A stretch of 64,000 nucleotides of DNA from Sphingomonas populi (GTDB lineage: Bacteria; Pseudomonadota; Alphaproteobacteria; Sphingomonadales; Sphingomonadaceae), in contig NZ_SGIS01000007.1 in assembly GCF_004208535.1 (NCBI RefSeq), forward strand, positions 79,701 to 143,700. The letters are read 5' to 3'. Both the position numbers and the translations under genes were made by a program. Under the pieces are notes generated by a model. The model searched no databases and had not been told where the DNA came from. It saw nothing but the letters and a program-made list of their open reading frames with translations. Below, piece by piece: positions 1 to 11,281 of this stretch (positions are counted from its first letter, which is position 1; each line of letters starts with the position of its first letter).

Positions 1-251
1 GTCACCAGGATCGCGATCTGGCGTGGCGCATCGGGCAAGGTCGCCTGCATCGACATCGCCTTGGTGAGATCCCACACCGCCTTGCCGATCACCGGCTCGT
101 GCAGCCACGGGTTCCACGGCCCCATCAGCGCGCCATTGTCGGCGAGGACCTTGAAGTCGTTGAAGTTGGTGGCGATGCCGGCTTTCATGTCCTCATAAAG
201 CGGCTTCTGCGCATCGGTCAGGTCGGCGGGGGCGATCAACGGCAGGCGCAT
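1..251 (-). CDS. Carboxymuconolactone decarboxylase-family protein, 5' part only
   Basis: Only the first 83 codons lie in the window; the gene runs off the left edge. The N-terminus ([19 protein letters not shown], then [10 protein letters not shown] and a [11 protein letters not shown] stretch) matches the opening of AhpD/carboxymuconolactone-decarboxylase-like proteins, usually small alkylhydroperoxidase-fold proteins. The redox or catalytic motif of the family (often ExxxCxxH) would lie in the missing part, so the activity cannot be judged. The ATG at 249-251 is preceded by a GAGGAG-like ribosome binding site. It is divergent from recF with about 100 bp between them. The family is moderately certain, the function unknown. 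Confidence 0.6.
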   Translation of the reverse strand, partial: MRLPLIAPADLTDAQKPLYEDMKAGIATNFNDFKVLADNGALMGPWNPWLHEPVIGKAVWDLTKAMSMQATLPDAPRQIAILV

Positions 252-350
252 GGATGGTCTCCTCGTGGGGCGACTCGCGCTATAGCGGCTTCGACGCGGC
301 GTTTGCGTGAAACTGGCGTCATGGTCGCGAAAACCGCTAAGGCGCGCAGA

Positions 351-1520
351 ATGCTGTCGCGCCTCGTCCTTACCGATTTCCGCAACCATGCCGATCTGAC
401 GCTCACGCCGGGCGCTGGCTTCGTCGTGCTGACCGGGGAAAACGGCGCGGGCAAGACCAATGTCATCGAAGCGGTGTCGCTGCTCGCGCCGGGGCGCGGA
501 CTACGCGCGGCGCCGCTGGGCGAGATGGCGCGACAAGGCGGCAAGGGCGGATTCGGCGTGGCGGCGGTGCTGGAGACGATAGAATCCCCCTCCCGCTTGC
601 GGGAGGGGCTAGGGGAGGGCCTGTCCGCAAACGCAGCGTCCGAAGGACAGGCCCTCCCCCGACCCCTCCCAGAAATGGGAGGGGAGGTGCAGATCGCCAC
701 CGGCACGCTCGCCACCGCACCCGAGCGGCGGATCGTGCGGATTCAAGGCGCCGGCACCGCCGCGACCGCGCTCGCGGAATGGCTGACGGTGCTGTGGCTA
801 ACCCCGGCAATGGACCGCCTGTTCGTCGAGCCGGCCTCCGAACGCCGCCGCTTCCTCGACCGGCTGACGCTGGCGCTCGCACCCGGCCATGCCGTTCACA
901 GCAACCGCTATGATGCGGCGATGCGCGCACGCAACCGGCTGCTCGGCGAAGCGGCGGAAGGCGCGGCGCTCGATCTCGACTGGATCGCCGCATTGGAGGC
1001 GCAGATGGCCGAGCATGGCGCCGCGATCGACACCGCGCGCCGCGATACCGTGGCGGCGCTGGGGCTGCGGCTGGCCGAGCAACCCGACGGGCCGTTCGCG
1101 CGCGCCGGGCTGATGCTGGAGGGGTGGACCGGCGCGGGCGACACACTCGCCGCCGATCTCGCCGCCGGGCGGCGGCGCGACATGGCAGCGGGGCGGACGC
1201 TGATCGGCCCGCACCGCACCGATCTCGCGGTCAGCCATCTCGGTAAGGCACAACCGGCCGCCTTGTGTTCGACCGGCGAGCAAAAGGCGCTGCTCCTCGG
1301 CATCGTGCTCGCGCATGCCGGGCTGGTCGCGGAACGCACCGGGCGGCATCCGATACTGCTGCTCGACGAGGTCGCCGCACACCTCGATCCGCGCCGGCGC
1401 GCCGCGTTGTTCGCGGCGCTGGCTGGCAAGGGGCAGGTGTGGATGACCGGCACCGAAGCGGCGCTGTTCGCCGAACTGCACGGCGAAGCCTCGCACGTCG
1501 CGCTGCCGCTGGCTCGCTGA
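351..1520 (+). CDS. recF: DNA replication and repair protein RecF, with repeat-derived in-frame insert
   Basis: SMC/ABC-type ATPase of the RecFOR pathway, which loads RecA at single-stranded gaps. The N-terminus [10 protein letters not shown] is typical. Walker A is GENGAGKTN (residues 29-37), the ABC signature [10 protein letters not shown] lies near residue 306 and Walker [14 protein letters not shown] near 330. At about 389 aa it is longer than the usual 350-370 because roughly residues 78-112 are encoded by a G/C-rich palindromic repeat (585-684) read in frame. I chose ATG 351 ([10 protein letters not shown]); ATG 321 in the same frame is the alternative. It is not next to dnaN or gyrB here, as is common in alphaproteobacteria. 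Confidence 0.93.
   Translation: MLSRLVLTDFRNHADLTLTPGAGFVVLTGENGAGKTNVIEAVSLLAPGRGLRAAPLGEMARQGGKGGFGVAAVLETIESPSRLREGLGEGLSANAASEGQALPRPLPEMGGEVQIATGTLATAPERRIVRIQGAGTAATALAEWLTVLWLTPAMDRLFVEPASERRRFLDRLTLALAPGHAVHSNRYDAAMRARNRLLGEAAEGAALDLDWIAALEAQMAEHGAAIDTARRDTVAALGLRLAEQPDGPFARAGLMLEGWTGAGDTLAADLAAGRRRDMAAGRTLIGPHRTDLAVSHLGKAQPAALCSTGEQKALLLGIVLAHAGLVAERTGRHPILLLDEVAAHLDPRRRAALFAALAGKGQVWMTGTEAALFAELHGEASHVALPLAR
585..684. repeat. Palindromic repeat element inserted in recF
   Basis: A 26-bp inverted repeat (601-626 against 645-670, two mismatches) surrounds an 18-bp centre. It is flanked by two small hairpins, CCCCTCCCGC/GCGGGAGGGG at 587-608 and CCCCTCCC/GGGAGGGG at 663-684. The whole block can fold as a multi-branched cruciform. 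It contains no stop in the recF frame and adds roughly 33-35 residues between the N-terminal ATPase half and the conserved RIVRIQG region. Similar CCCTCCC/GGGAGGG palindromes are common intergenic repeats in sphingomonads (from memory); a copy inside an essential-type coding frame is unusual. Confidence 0.85.
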
Positions 1521-1604
1521 ACCTCAGCTTTCGGCGCGGCTCACCGCGCGTTCAAGCGTGGCGCGGCAAAGCATCCTTATGGCGGGGGTCATAGGGAGTT
1601 TATC

Positions 1605-2378
1605 ATGAAGACCACCAACCGGATGATCCTCGCCGCCGCGACCGCCGCGAGCGCGTTGCTCGCGACCGTTCCGGCCAATGCGCAAGGTCGCTGGGACTGG
1701 GGTGCGGGCGACCGGCCTTACCGGCTCGCCGGGCCGGGCGTGCCGATCCTGTTTCCCGAGCTGCGCGCGACGCCGCGCGGTCGCGCGTTCGTGATGCGCA
1801 ATTTCGATTTCAACCGCGACGGCTTCATCAACCGGCGCGAGGCCGATGCCGCCAACCGTGCCTTCGCCGACGTGGCGGGTAACGATCGCGCGCGCTTCGA
1901 CTGGGATCGCCACGGCCGGCTCCGCGACGGCGAGGGTCCGCGCGCTGGCGGCCCCGGCCGCTGGGACCGCGCCGCGATGCGCGACTATCATTTCCGCCAG
2001 ACCCCGCAGGGTGCGCGCATGACGTTGCAGGAAGACGTGCTGTTCCGCACCGATTCGGCCGAACTGCGCCCCGGCGCGATCGACAAGCTCCGCGCGCTGG
2101 CGGGCTATCTCCAGGACAATCCCGGCGTGCGCGTATCAATCGACGGCTACACCGATGCACGCGGCACCGATGCCCACAACAAGGCTTTGTCCGAACGCCG
2201 CGCCGACAGCGTCCGTACCGCCTTCGACGATCTCGGCGTGACCGAGGCGCGCTTCCGCGTCGCCGGCCACGGCAAGGCCGATCCGGTGGCGAGCAACACG
2301 ACGGCGGCGGGCATGCGGCTCAACCGCCGTGTCGAGGTGACGCTGCTGGGGCAGCGCGCGGATACGTTCGCGCGGTGA
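1605..2378 (+). CDS. Exported EF-hand / OmpA-domain protein
   Basis: 257 aa. Signal peptide at residues 1-26 (cleavage after ANA). An EF-hand-like calcium loop follows at about 67-80 (FDFNRDGFINRREAD) with a degenerate second one (FDWDRHGRLRDGEG). The C-terminal third is an OmpA peptidoglycan-binding domain starting with VLFRTDSAELRPGA (about 145) and containing the DGYTDARGTDAHN and LSERRADSVR motifs. Probably a periplasmic or outer-membrane-associated protein that binds peptidoglycan. The calcium role is inferred from the loop only. A ribosome binding site (AGGGAG) lies 9-10 bases before the ATG. It stands alone between recF and a repeat-bearing spacer. Confidence 0.8.
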   Translation: MKTTNRMILAAATAASALLATVPANAQGRWDWGAGDRPYRLAGPGVPILFPELRATPRGRAFVMRNFDFNRDGFINRREADAANRAFADVAGNDRARFDWDRHGRLRDGEGPRAGGPGRWDRAAMRDYHFRQTPQGARMTLQEDVLFRTDSAELRPGAIDKLRALAGYLQDNPGVRVSIDGYTDARGTDAHNKALSERRADSVRTAFDDLGVTEARFRVAGHGKADPVASNTTAAGMRLNRRVEVTLLGQRADTFAR

Positions 2379-2415
2379 AGGACCCAGGGGTGGAGTGAGC
2401 GCCTGCCTCCCCAAT

Positions 2416-2503
2416 CGTCACTCCAGCGCAAGCTGGAGTCTCCCGGTGGCTGGGCGAGCGTTTCGCGTCTCACCGAGAGACCCCAGCGTGCGCTGGGGTG
2501 ACG
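2416..2503. repeat. Inverted pair of short palindromic repeats
   Basis: Two 27-bp units (2416-2442 and 2477-2503) are inverted copies of each other with three mismatches. Each is itself a small palindrome (CTCCAGCGCAAGCTGGAG; CCCCAGCGTGCGCTGGGG). They sit between the convergent OmpA-domain and agmatine deiminase genes, so they may also help end transcription, although no T-tract follows. This CCAGC..GCTGG type is a frequent intergenic repeat in sphingomonads (memory). Confidence 0.75.
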
Positions 2504-2510
2504 GAAGGGG

Positions 2511-3482
<972 letters not shown>

Positions 3483-3491
3483 GCAAGGTTC

Positions 3492-5117
<1,626 letters not shown>

Positions 5118-5183
5118 ACTATCTCCCCTGAAGATGATACGCCCGTCTTGGCAGCGCGCCGCGTGACGCGCAACAACCCGATA

Positions 5184-7229
5184 TTAGAACAGTTTCATCT
5201 CGGCGAGGCGGACTTGCTGGCCCGCCAGCTTGCGGATCGCGAGGCGGATCGCATCGGTGCGGATCGGTTGCCAGCTTAGCACATTGGTGGCGTTGGCGCG
5301 GGGTGCCGCGCCGTTCGTTTCCAGCGGTCGCCAGGCGCCGTCTACACGATATTCGATCCGGTAGCGGTCGGGCATCGCGAAGACACCGCCAGCGAAGAAC
5401 GACACTTCCGCGCGGGTGAGCGTGACCGGCTTGCCGAAATCGACCGCGAACCATTCGTCCTGCGTGGTGCCGGTCGACTCCCAGCCGTTGGGCAGTTCGG
5501 GCATGAACCACACGCGCCCGTCGATGCCCTGATGCAGCCGCTCGGGATCGATGCCGCTCGACGCGCTCGGCTTGGGATATTCGGTGCGGACGAGGCTGAT
5601 CGATTGGGCGAGCGGGCGTTTGATCGCCGGATTGGCCTTGGCTGCGACCGGCACGACCAGCCTGCCGAGCGTCGCCCGCGACGCCGCCAGCACGCCATCG
5701 ACATAGACGCGCAACCCCGCGCCGCCGCGATAGTGCCGCCCGTCCTCGTCATAGACCACCGACAACGACCGGCCGTGATAGGGCACGTCCTGCACCGCGA
5801 ACCAGCGCAGCCGGTCCCTGGCGCGGTCCTTCGCGGGCAGCAGCGGATCGACCACGACGCTGTCGTCGGGTTGCGGGGTGATGCCGGCGAGGCCGGAGAT
5901 GACCAGATCGTCGAAGCCGCTGTGGAAATAATGGTGGCTGCGCGGTAGGCCGACGATCGGCTTGCCGGTGGCGGGATCGTAATCCTCCTCCAGATCCAGC
6001 GTGTCGCCCTGATAGTGCATCCGCGCATATTGGCGCAGCAATCGCAGATAATCGCCGCGCCCGATCACGCCGTCGGGGCCGTCGTGGAGGCGGTTGGCGA
6101 GGCCGGTCAGCACCTGAGTCGTCTGAAACGGCCAGACGGGTCCGTTCCACTGGCATTCGCGCAGGCCCGTCGCCGCATCGTAGCGATATTGCCGCATGTA
6201 ATATTGATAGCTCGGCTCGGTGGTGCGCAAGCCCGCCGGGCCGCCGAGTTCGTTCGCCGAGAGGATATGCGTCCACGCCCGGTCGAACTTCGCGTCGGCG
6301 CCGATCAGCCCGAACGTCCAGGGCAGATAGCCGACCAGCTCGCGCGCGCGGATCTGGTTCCAATATGTCACATGGTCGTTGCTAACCTTGTAGCGGTCGA
6401 TGAAGTGGCCGAACTTGTCGCTCCACAGCGCATCGAGCACGCGACCGCGCAACTGCCCGGCGCGGGCAGCATAGTTCGCCGCCGTCGCGGGATCACCCGC
6501 AAGCGCGGACAGGCGGCTGATCGCCATCGCATTGGCATATTGGAAGCTGTTGATCGACGGGCGGAACGCGTCACCGCCGCGAAACCCGTCCTTACCGCCC
6601 GAGGCGTCGATCGACGAGACGGTATATTCGGTCGCGTCGAGCAGCGGCTCGATCCAGTACAGCCCCTTGGTGAAATCGAAGCGGTCGTCCCATAATCCGT
6701 AGATCAGCCGCATCGCCGGCAACAACCGCACGGCGGCGTCGCGGTCGTGATCGACGAGGTAGCGGCCCCACACCGCATCGGCGATGCTCTCGCTGAAATG
6801 CCGGTCGTTGCCGCCGTCGAGATAGAGGAAGTTGATGTAATCGTCGGCGAAGCGGCGGTCGCGGAGCCAGCGACCCTCGGCGATGTGGAAGGCGGTGGCG
6901 TCGTTGAGGCTGGCATAGGGCTCGCGCTGCCAGCTCACATCGTTGAGGAACTCGGTCGAGATATACCCCTTGGCGCCGAGATCGCGCTGGTGCGCGCGGA
7001 ACACCTGCCAGCGATAATAATACACCGCGTCGAGCGTCGCATCCGAGCTGTCGAACAGCGGAATGCGGTCGCGATACCAATCGGCGTCGTTGCCGTAATG
7101 CTGGGTGAGGATCGCGTCGCGATCGAGCTGCGACGCGACTGGCGCGGGTGCGGCGGCGAGGCAGACGGGCATCGCGCACAGCAGAGCCGCGCGCAGTGCC
7201 CGTCGGATGGATGCAAGCCTGCCGGTCAT
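5184..7229 (-). CDS. Exported MGH1/GH63-like glycosidase with C-terminal discoidin-type domain
   Basis: 681 aa. The start MTGRLASIRR gives a clean signal peptide (LLCAMPVCLAAA); an upstream in-frame extension has no such character. The body is an (alpha/alpha)6-type glycosidase of the MGH1/GH63-like group, with motifs YYYRWQVFRAHQRD near the N-terminus and ECQWNGPVWPFQTTQ in the middle. The last ~130 residues resemble an F5/8 type C (CBM32-like) fold (DEWFAVDFGKPVTLTRAEV). It is the last gene of the arabinose/galactose polymer operon, starting 4 bp after the GH27 gene. The sugar bond cleaved is not evident; arabinan or arabinogalactan side chains are inferred from context. Confidence 0.75.
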   Translation of the reverse strand: MTGRLASIRRALRAALLCAMPVCLAAAPAPVASQLDRDAILTQHYGNDADWYRDRIPLFDSSDATLDAVYYYRWQVFRAHQRDLGAKGYISTEFLNDVSWQREPYASLNDATAFHIAEGRWLRDRRFADDYINFLYLDGGNDRHFSESIADAVWGRYLVDHDRDAAVRLLPAMRLIYGLWDDRFDFTKGLYWIEPLLDATEYTVSSIDASGGKDGFRGGDAFRPSINSFQYANAMAISRLSALAGDPATAANYAARAGQLRGRVLDALWSDKFGHFIDRYKVSNDHVTYWNQIRARELVGYLPWTFGLIGADAKFDRAWTHILSANELGGPAGLRTTEPSYQYYMRQYRYDAATGLRECQWNGPVWPFQTTQVLTGLANRLHDGPDGVIGRGDYLRLLRQYARMHYQGDTLDLEEDYDPATGKPIVGLPRSHHYFHSGFDDLVISGLAGITPQPDDSVVVDPLLPAKDRARDRLRWFAVQDVPYHGRSLSVVYDEDGRHYRGGAGLRVYVDGVLAASRATLGRLVVPVAAKANPAIKRPLAQSISLVRTEYPKPSASSGIDPERLHQGIDGRVWFMPELPNGWESTGTTQDEWFAVDFGKPVTLTRAEVSFFAGGVFAMPDRYRIEYRVDGAWRPLETNGAAPRANATNVLSWQPIRTDAIRLAIRKLAGQQVRLAEMKLF

Positions 7230-7233
7230 CCTC

Positions 7234-8577
7234 TCAACGCCGCTGAACAACGCGCAACAGGCTCGCGCCGTGCGGCGGCAGGTCTTGCGCGACCGCGTCC
7301 CACATGTCGGCAAGCGCCGTGCGCGCCCACAGGTCGCGCACCCTGACCGTCCCGCGCAGCCCGATCCGGTCGAGCGGCAGCGCGACACGGCGCGGTTTGG
7401 CCGAGGTGTTGAACAACGCGACATATTGCCCGCCGCCGGGTGCGGTCGCGCTCCACAGCCGGGTGCCGTCTTCAAGGATATGCGGGCGGTTGTCCGAACT
7501 CGCCTGGTTGACCGCGATCACCTCCGGGTTGGTCAGCAGCGCCAGCGTGGCGGCGTCGAGATGGCGCAGGTCGCCACCCATGATGAGCGGCGAGCGCACG
7601 ATCGACCACAAGGTCATCAGCGTCCTTTGCTCGTCGGGCGTGAAACGCGAATCGCGCGCGCCCAGCGCGAGCCGACCGAGCGGCAGCATGTCGCCATCAG
7701 GCCAGCGTCCGCCGCCGATGTAGGGACTCCAATTCTCGAAGCGGGTGAATTGCGCGGCGAGCTGCGGCCATTCGTCCCAGAAATCGTCGGCGATGCGCCA
7801 CATCTCGGCATGGCGGCGGACGTGATCGGCGCGGATCACCGGCGTCTCGCCGGGCGACAGGCTGAGGATCATCGGCCGCCCGGACCGCTTGATCGCCAGC
7901 GCGACCGCCTCGATTTCGGGTGCGTGCGCGTCATACGGGCGGCTCATGTCGTCGACCTTGACGAAATCGACGCCCCAGCGCGCATATTGCGCGAACACGC
8001 TGTCATAATAGGCCTGCGCGCCGGGCTTGCGCATATCGACGCCGTACATGTCGGGGTTCCACGAGCAGACGCTCGTCACGTCGGCGATGTCGCGCGCGTG
8101 GTAGGATGTCCCCGGCACCGGCAGGTTGCGCTCGACCGCGAGGCGCGGAATGCCGCGCATGACATGGATGCCGAAACGCAGCCCAAGCGCGTGGACCTTG
8201 GCGGCGAGCGGCGCGAAACCCGCACCGGACGCGCTCGACGGGAAACGGTTGGGTGCGGGCAGCAATCGACCGTTACCGTCCATCACCGGCACCGGCTTGG
8301 CGTTATAGTCGTAGCTCTTCGCGTCGGGATCATACCATTGGATATCGACGGTGAAGATGTCGTAGCCGGCGGGCAGCAGCTTCGCCGCCATGATGCCGGC
8401 GGTCTCGATCGCCTGGGCTTCGGTGATGGTGGTGGCGAAGCTGTTCCAGCTATTCCATCCCATCGGCGGCGTCGGCGCGAGCGAGCGTGTGCCACGCTGC
8501 GCCGCGCCGGCGACGTCAGGCAGAACCGCCGCCGCCGCGCCGACGGCGAGCAAAGTGCGACGATCGATGCCGCTCAC
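7234..8577 (-). CDS. GH27 glycosidase (alpha-galactosidase or beta-L-arabinopyranosidase)
   Basis: 447 aa from a GTG start that overlaps the stop of the GH43 gene (GTGA), so translation is probably coupled. The N-terminus has a twin-arginine type signal (RRTLLAVGAAAAVLP). GH27 landmarks are PPMGWNSWNSF (38-48), VDFVKVDD with likely nucleophile Asp209, and WRIADDFW with likely acid/base Asp264, followed by a C-terminal beta-sandwich. Family GH27 includes alpha-galactosidases and beta-L-arabinopyranosidases. Beside GH43 and GH51 arabinofuranosidases either activity would make sense, and sequence alone does not settle it. Confidence 0.88.
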   Translation of the reverse strand: MSGIDRRTLLAVGAAAAVLPDVAGAAQRGTRSLAPTPPMGWNSWNSFATTITEAQAIETAGIMAAKLLPAGYDIFTVDIQWYDPDAKSYDYNAKPVPVMDGNGRLLPAPNRFPSSASGAGFAPLAAKVHALGLRFGIHVMRGIPRLAVERNLPVPGTSYHARDIADVTSVCSWNPDMYGVDMRKPGAQAYYDSVFAQYARWGVDFVKVDDMSRPYDAHAPEIEAVALAIKRSGRPMILSLSPGETPVIRADHVRRHAEMWRIADDFWDEWPQLAAQFTRFENWSPYIGGGRWPDGDMLPLGRLALGARDSRFTPDEQRTLMTLWSIVRSPLIMGGDLRHLDAATLALLTNPEVIAVNQASSDNRPHILEDGTRLWSATAPGGGQYVALFNTSAKPRRVALPLDRIGLRGTVRVRDLWARTALADMWDAVAQDLPPHGASLLRVVQRR

Positions 8578-9611
8578 GCGCGCAGCACGCCGTTGGCGAC
8601 CGGCTCGCCGAAATCGGGTGTGCCGTCGGGTGCATAGCGGATCGGCTGGACGCGGGTGTGGCGGTTGGGATCGAACAAAGGATCGCCCTTGATCTCGGCG
8701 TAATCGCGCGCGTGATAGACCAGCATGTCGCGGCCGCGTTCGTCGGTGGTGAAGCTGTTGTGGCCCGGCCCATAGACCTTGTGCGCGGGCGACGATTTGA
8801 ACACCGGCTGCGGCGATTTCGACCAGTTGGCCGCATCCATGATGTCGGCATCGTCGCGGCAGGTCAGCATGCCCAGGCAATAGCGCGCATCGGTCGCGCT
8901 CGCCGAATAGGTCATGAACAGGCGACCGTTGCGCGCCAGCACCGCCGGCGCCTCGTTGACCTTATAGCCGCGCACTTCCCAATCGAGCGTCGGCACCGAC
9001 AGCCGCACCTGCTTGGCGGCGAGCGTCAGCGGCGTCTTCAAAGGCGCGAGGTAGAGGTTGCTGTTGGTGTCGATCCCCGGCTCGCGCTGCGCCCAGGCCA
9101 GATAGCGCTGGCCCTTGTGGACGAACGAGGTGGAATCGAGGTTGAAACTGTCCCATTCGGTCTGGAGTTGACCAAGCACCTTCCAGGCGCCCGTCATCGG
9201 GTCCGGCCCGTCGCACACCACCGCATAAGTGCGGATGCGGAACACGTCCTCGCCACCACCACTCGGGCCGGCGGCGAAATACATCGTCCAGCGCCCGTCG
9301 ATCAGATGCAGTTCGGGCGCCCAGAGGAAGCCGGACATCGGCCCGGTCTTCTCATGCCGCCACAATACGCGCTCCGCTGCGGTGGCGAGGCCGGCGAGCG
9401 TTTTCGAACGGCGCAGCACGAGCCGGTCATATTCGGGCACCGATCCGGTCATGTAGTAACTGCCGTCGGTATGGCGGAAAACCTGCGCGTCGGCGCGGTT
9501 CCTGACCAGCGGGTTGGTGATCGCCGCTTTGGGTGCGGTGCGCGCCAGCGCTGGCGTGGCGGCAAGCGCGGCGGCGCCACCGACGAAACCGCGACGGGTC
9601 AGGTCCATCAT
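8574..9611 (-). CDS. GH43 family glycosidase, probable alpha-L-arabinofuranosidase
   Basis: 345 aa with a Tat-type signal (MMDLTRRGFVGGAAALAAT). It has the five-bladed propeller triad of GH43: Asp41 in NRADAQVF (base), Asp159 in SFNLDSTSF (pKa modulator) and Glu220 in GYKVNEAP (acid). WAPELHLIDGRW is also typical. The ATG pair at 9606-9611 has GAGGA upstream. Expected to act in the periplasm or outside, removing arabinofuranosyl units. Third gene of the minus-strand operon: GH51 ends 91 bp upstream and GH27 overlaps by 4 bp. Confidence 0.88.
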   Translation of the reverse strand: MMDLTRRGFVGGAAALAATPALARTAPKAAITNPLVRNRADAQVFRHTDGSYYMTGSVPEYDRLVLRRSKTLAGLATAAERVLWRHEKTGPMSGFLWAPELHLIDGRWTMYFAAGPSGGGEDVFRIRTYAVVCDGPDPMTGAWKVLGQLQTEWDSFNLDSTSFVHKGQRYLAWAQREPGIDTNSNLYLAPLKTPLTLAAKQVRLSVPTLDWEVRGYKVNEAPAVLARNGRLFMTYSASATDARYCLGMLTCRDDADIMDAANWSKSPQPVFKSSPAHKVYGPGHNSFTTDERGRDMLVYHARDYAEIKGDPLFDPNRHTRVQPIRYAPDGTPDFGEPVANGVLRA

Positions 9612-9702
9612 GTTCAATCCTCTGCTTGCGGCCACTGCCGGCGTTGGACACCCGCGACCTTCGCGAGCGCCAACGTCGGCATGCCGAAGTGCGTCTTCGT
9701 GC

Positions 9703-11268
9703 TTATTGCAGGTCGAGCATCACCACCGACTTGGCCGGCAGCGCCACCGTCAGCATCGTGCCGTCGATCCGCGCGCCGGTGAAGGCGGCGGGGGCGATGG
9801 CATTCGGCGTGGTGAAATCATTGTGCGCGTTCATCGTCGCGGCCGTCAGGATTCGGCCCGACACAGTGCTCGCGCTCACGCCGCCGAGCGCGACGCTGAC
9901 CGTGACCGGCTTGTTCGGATCGAGGTTCGACAGCGCGACATGGACCTTGCCGGCCTTGTCGCGCACCGCCGAGGCGGACACGCCCGGCATCGTCCACTGG
10001 TCCTTGTTGTACCACGGCGATTTGACGTCGATCGGCAACACGGTCGCGTCCATGTACGGCTTGTACATCTCATAGACGTAGTAGGTCGGCGTCTTCACCA
10101 TCCTGGCGCCGTCGGTGAGGATCATCGCCTGCAGCACGTTGACCATCTGCGCGATCGCCGTCACGCGGACGCGATCGGCGTGCTTGGCGAAGATGTCGAG
10201 ATGGACCGAAGCAACCAGCGCGTCGCGCAGCGTGTTCTGCTGACGCAGGAAGCCTGGGTTGGTGCCCTTCTCAGGCGAGTACCAGGTGCCCCATTCGTCG
10301 ACCGCGAGGAACAGCTTCTTCTGCGGATCGAACTTGTCCATCATCGCGCTGTGCTTGGCGACGAGCTCCTCCATGCGCTCGGCATCGGACAGCGTGTGCG
10401 CCCAGCCGGCCTCGTCGAACTCGGTCGCAGACGCGCTCGGCGGCCAGCCGCCCGACATCGTATAATAATGCAGCGACACGCCGTCGATCTGACCGGCGGC
10501 ATCGCGCATCATCGTTTCGGTCCATTTATAGTCGTCGCCATTGGCGCCCGACGCGACCTTGAGGATCTTGGTGCCTTCGGGTGCTACGACGAAGGTGGCG
10601 TAGCGCTTGGTCTCATCGGCGGCATAGGCGGCGCTCATGTTACCGCCGCAGCCCCACAGCTCGTTGCCGATGCCGAAATAGGGCACCTTCCACGGCGCCT
10701 TGTGGCCGTTCTTCGCGCGCTCATCGGCGAGGCTGCCGGCGGGGGCGGTCATATATTCGACCCACTCCGCCATCTCGCGCGGGGTGCCGTTGCCGACGTT
10801 GCCCGAGATGTACGCCTCGGAACCCATCTGATCCATCAGATCCATGAACTCGTGCGTGCCGACCTCATTGGGCTCGGTCACGCCGCCCCAATGCGTGTTG
10901 ATCTTGACCGGGCGCTTAGCCTGCGCGCCGATGCCTTCCCGCCAATGATATTCGTCGGCGAAACAGCCGCCGGGCCAGCGCACCATCGGCACGCCGAGCT
11001 CCTTGAGCGCGCCGACCACGTCGTTGCGGAAACCGCGCGTATTGGGGATCTTGGAGTTCTTGCCGACCCACAGGCCGCCATAGATGCCGTTGCCGAGATG
11101 CTCGGCGAACTGGGTGAAGATGCGGCGATCATAGACCGGGCCGGGCTTTTCGCCGTGCAGCGTCACCGTCGCCGTATCAGGCGCGGGTGCGGCTTGCTGT
11201 GCGACACTCCCGGTCGCCGCCCCAGCGAGCGCGATGCCGCCCAGCAGCGTGCGTAAAAGTCTTTTCAT
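9703..11268 (-). CDS. GH51 alpha-L-arabinofuranosidase, exported
   Basis: 521 aa with a Sec-type signal peptide (MKRLLRTLLGGIALAGAA). GH51 features: EHLGNGIYGGLWVG, VRWPGGCFADEYHWR, the acid/base Glu203 in FGIGNELWG and the nucleophile Glu325 in LAVDEWGTWY. The C-terminal ~150 residues form the usual beta-sandwich. Most GH51 enzymes are cytoplasmic, so an exported copy suits a pathway that trims polymers before uptake. The start has GGAGG upstream (GGGAGGACGAGG-ATG). It begins 13 bp after the sugar dehydrogenase gene, same operon. Confidence 0.93.
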   Translation of the reverse strand: MKRLLRTLLGGIALAGAATGSVAQQAAPAPDTATVTLHGEKPGPVYDRRIFTQFAEHLGNGIYGGLWVGKNSKIPNTRGFRNDVVGALKELGVPMVRWPGGCFADEYHWREGIGAQAKRPVKINTHWGGVTEPNEVGTHEFMDLMDQMGSEAYISGNVGNGTPREMAEWVEYMTAPAGSLADERAKNGHKAPWKVPYFGIGNELWGCGGNMSAAYAADETKRYATFVVAPEGTKILKVASGANGDDYKWTETMMRDAAGQIDGVSLHYYTMSGGWPPSASATEFDEAGWAHTLSDAERMEELVAKHSAMMDKFDPQKKLFLAVDEWGTWYSPEKGTNPGFLRQQNTLRDALVASVHLDIFAKHADRVRVTAIAQMVNVLQAMILTDGARMVKTPTYYVYEMYKPYMDATVLPIDVKSPWYNKDQWTMPGVSASAVRDKAGKVHVALSNLDPNKPVTVSVALGGVSASTVSGRILTAATMNAHNDFTTPNAIAPAAFTGARIDGTMLTVALPAKSVVMLDLQ

Positions 11269-11281
11269 CCTCGTCCTCCCG

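Noticed and set aside
7230-7475. N-terminal extension of the MGH1/GH63-like glycosidase
   Set aside because: The in-frame extension is Arg/Cys-rich, overlaps GH27 in antisense of normal coding and has no signal character; MTGRLASIRR gives a clean signal peptide.
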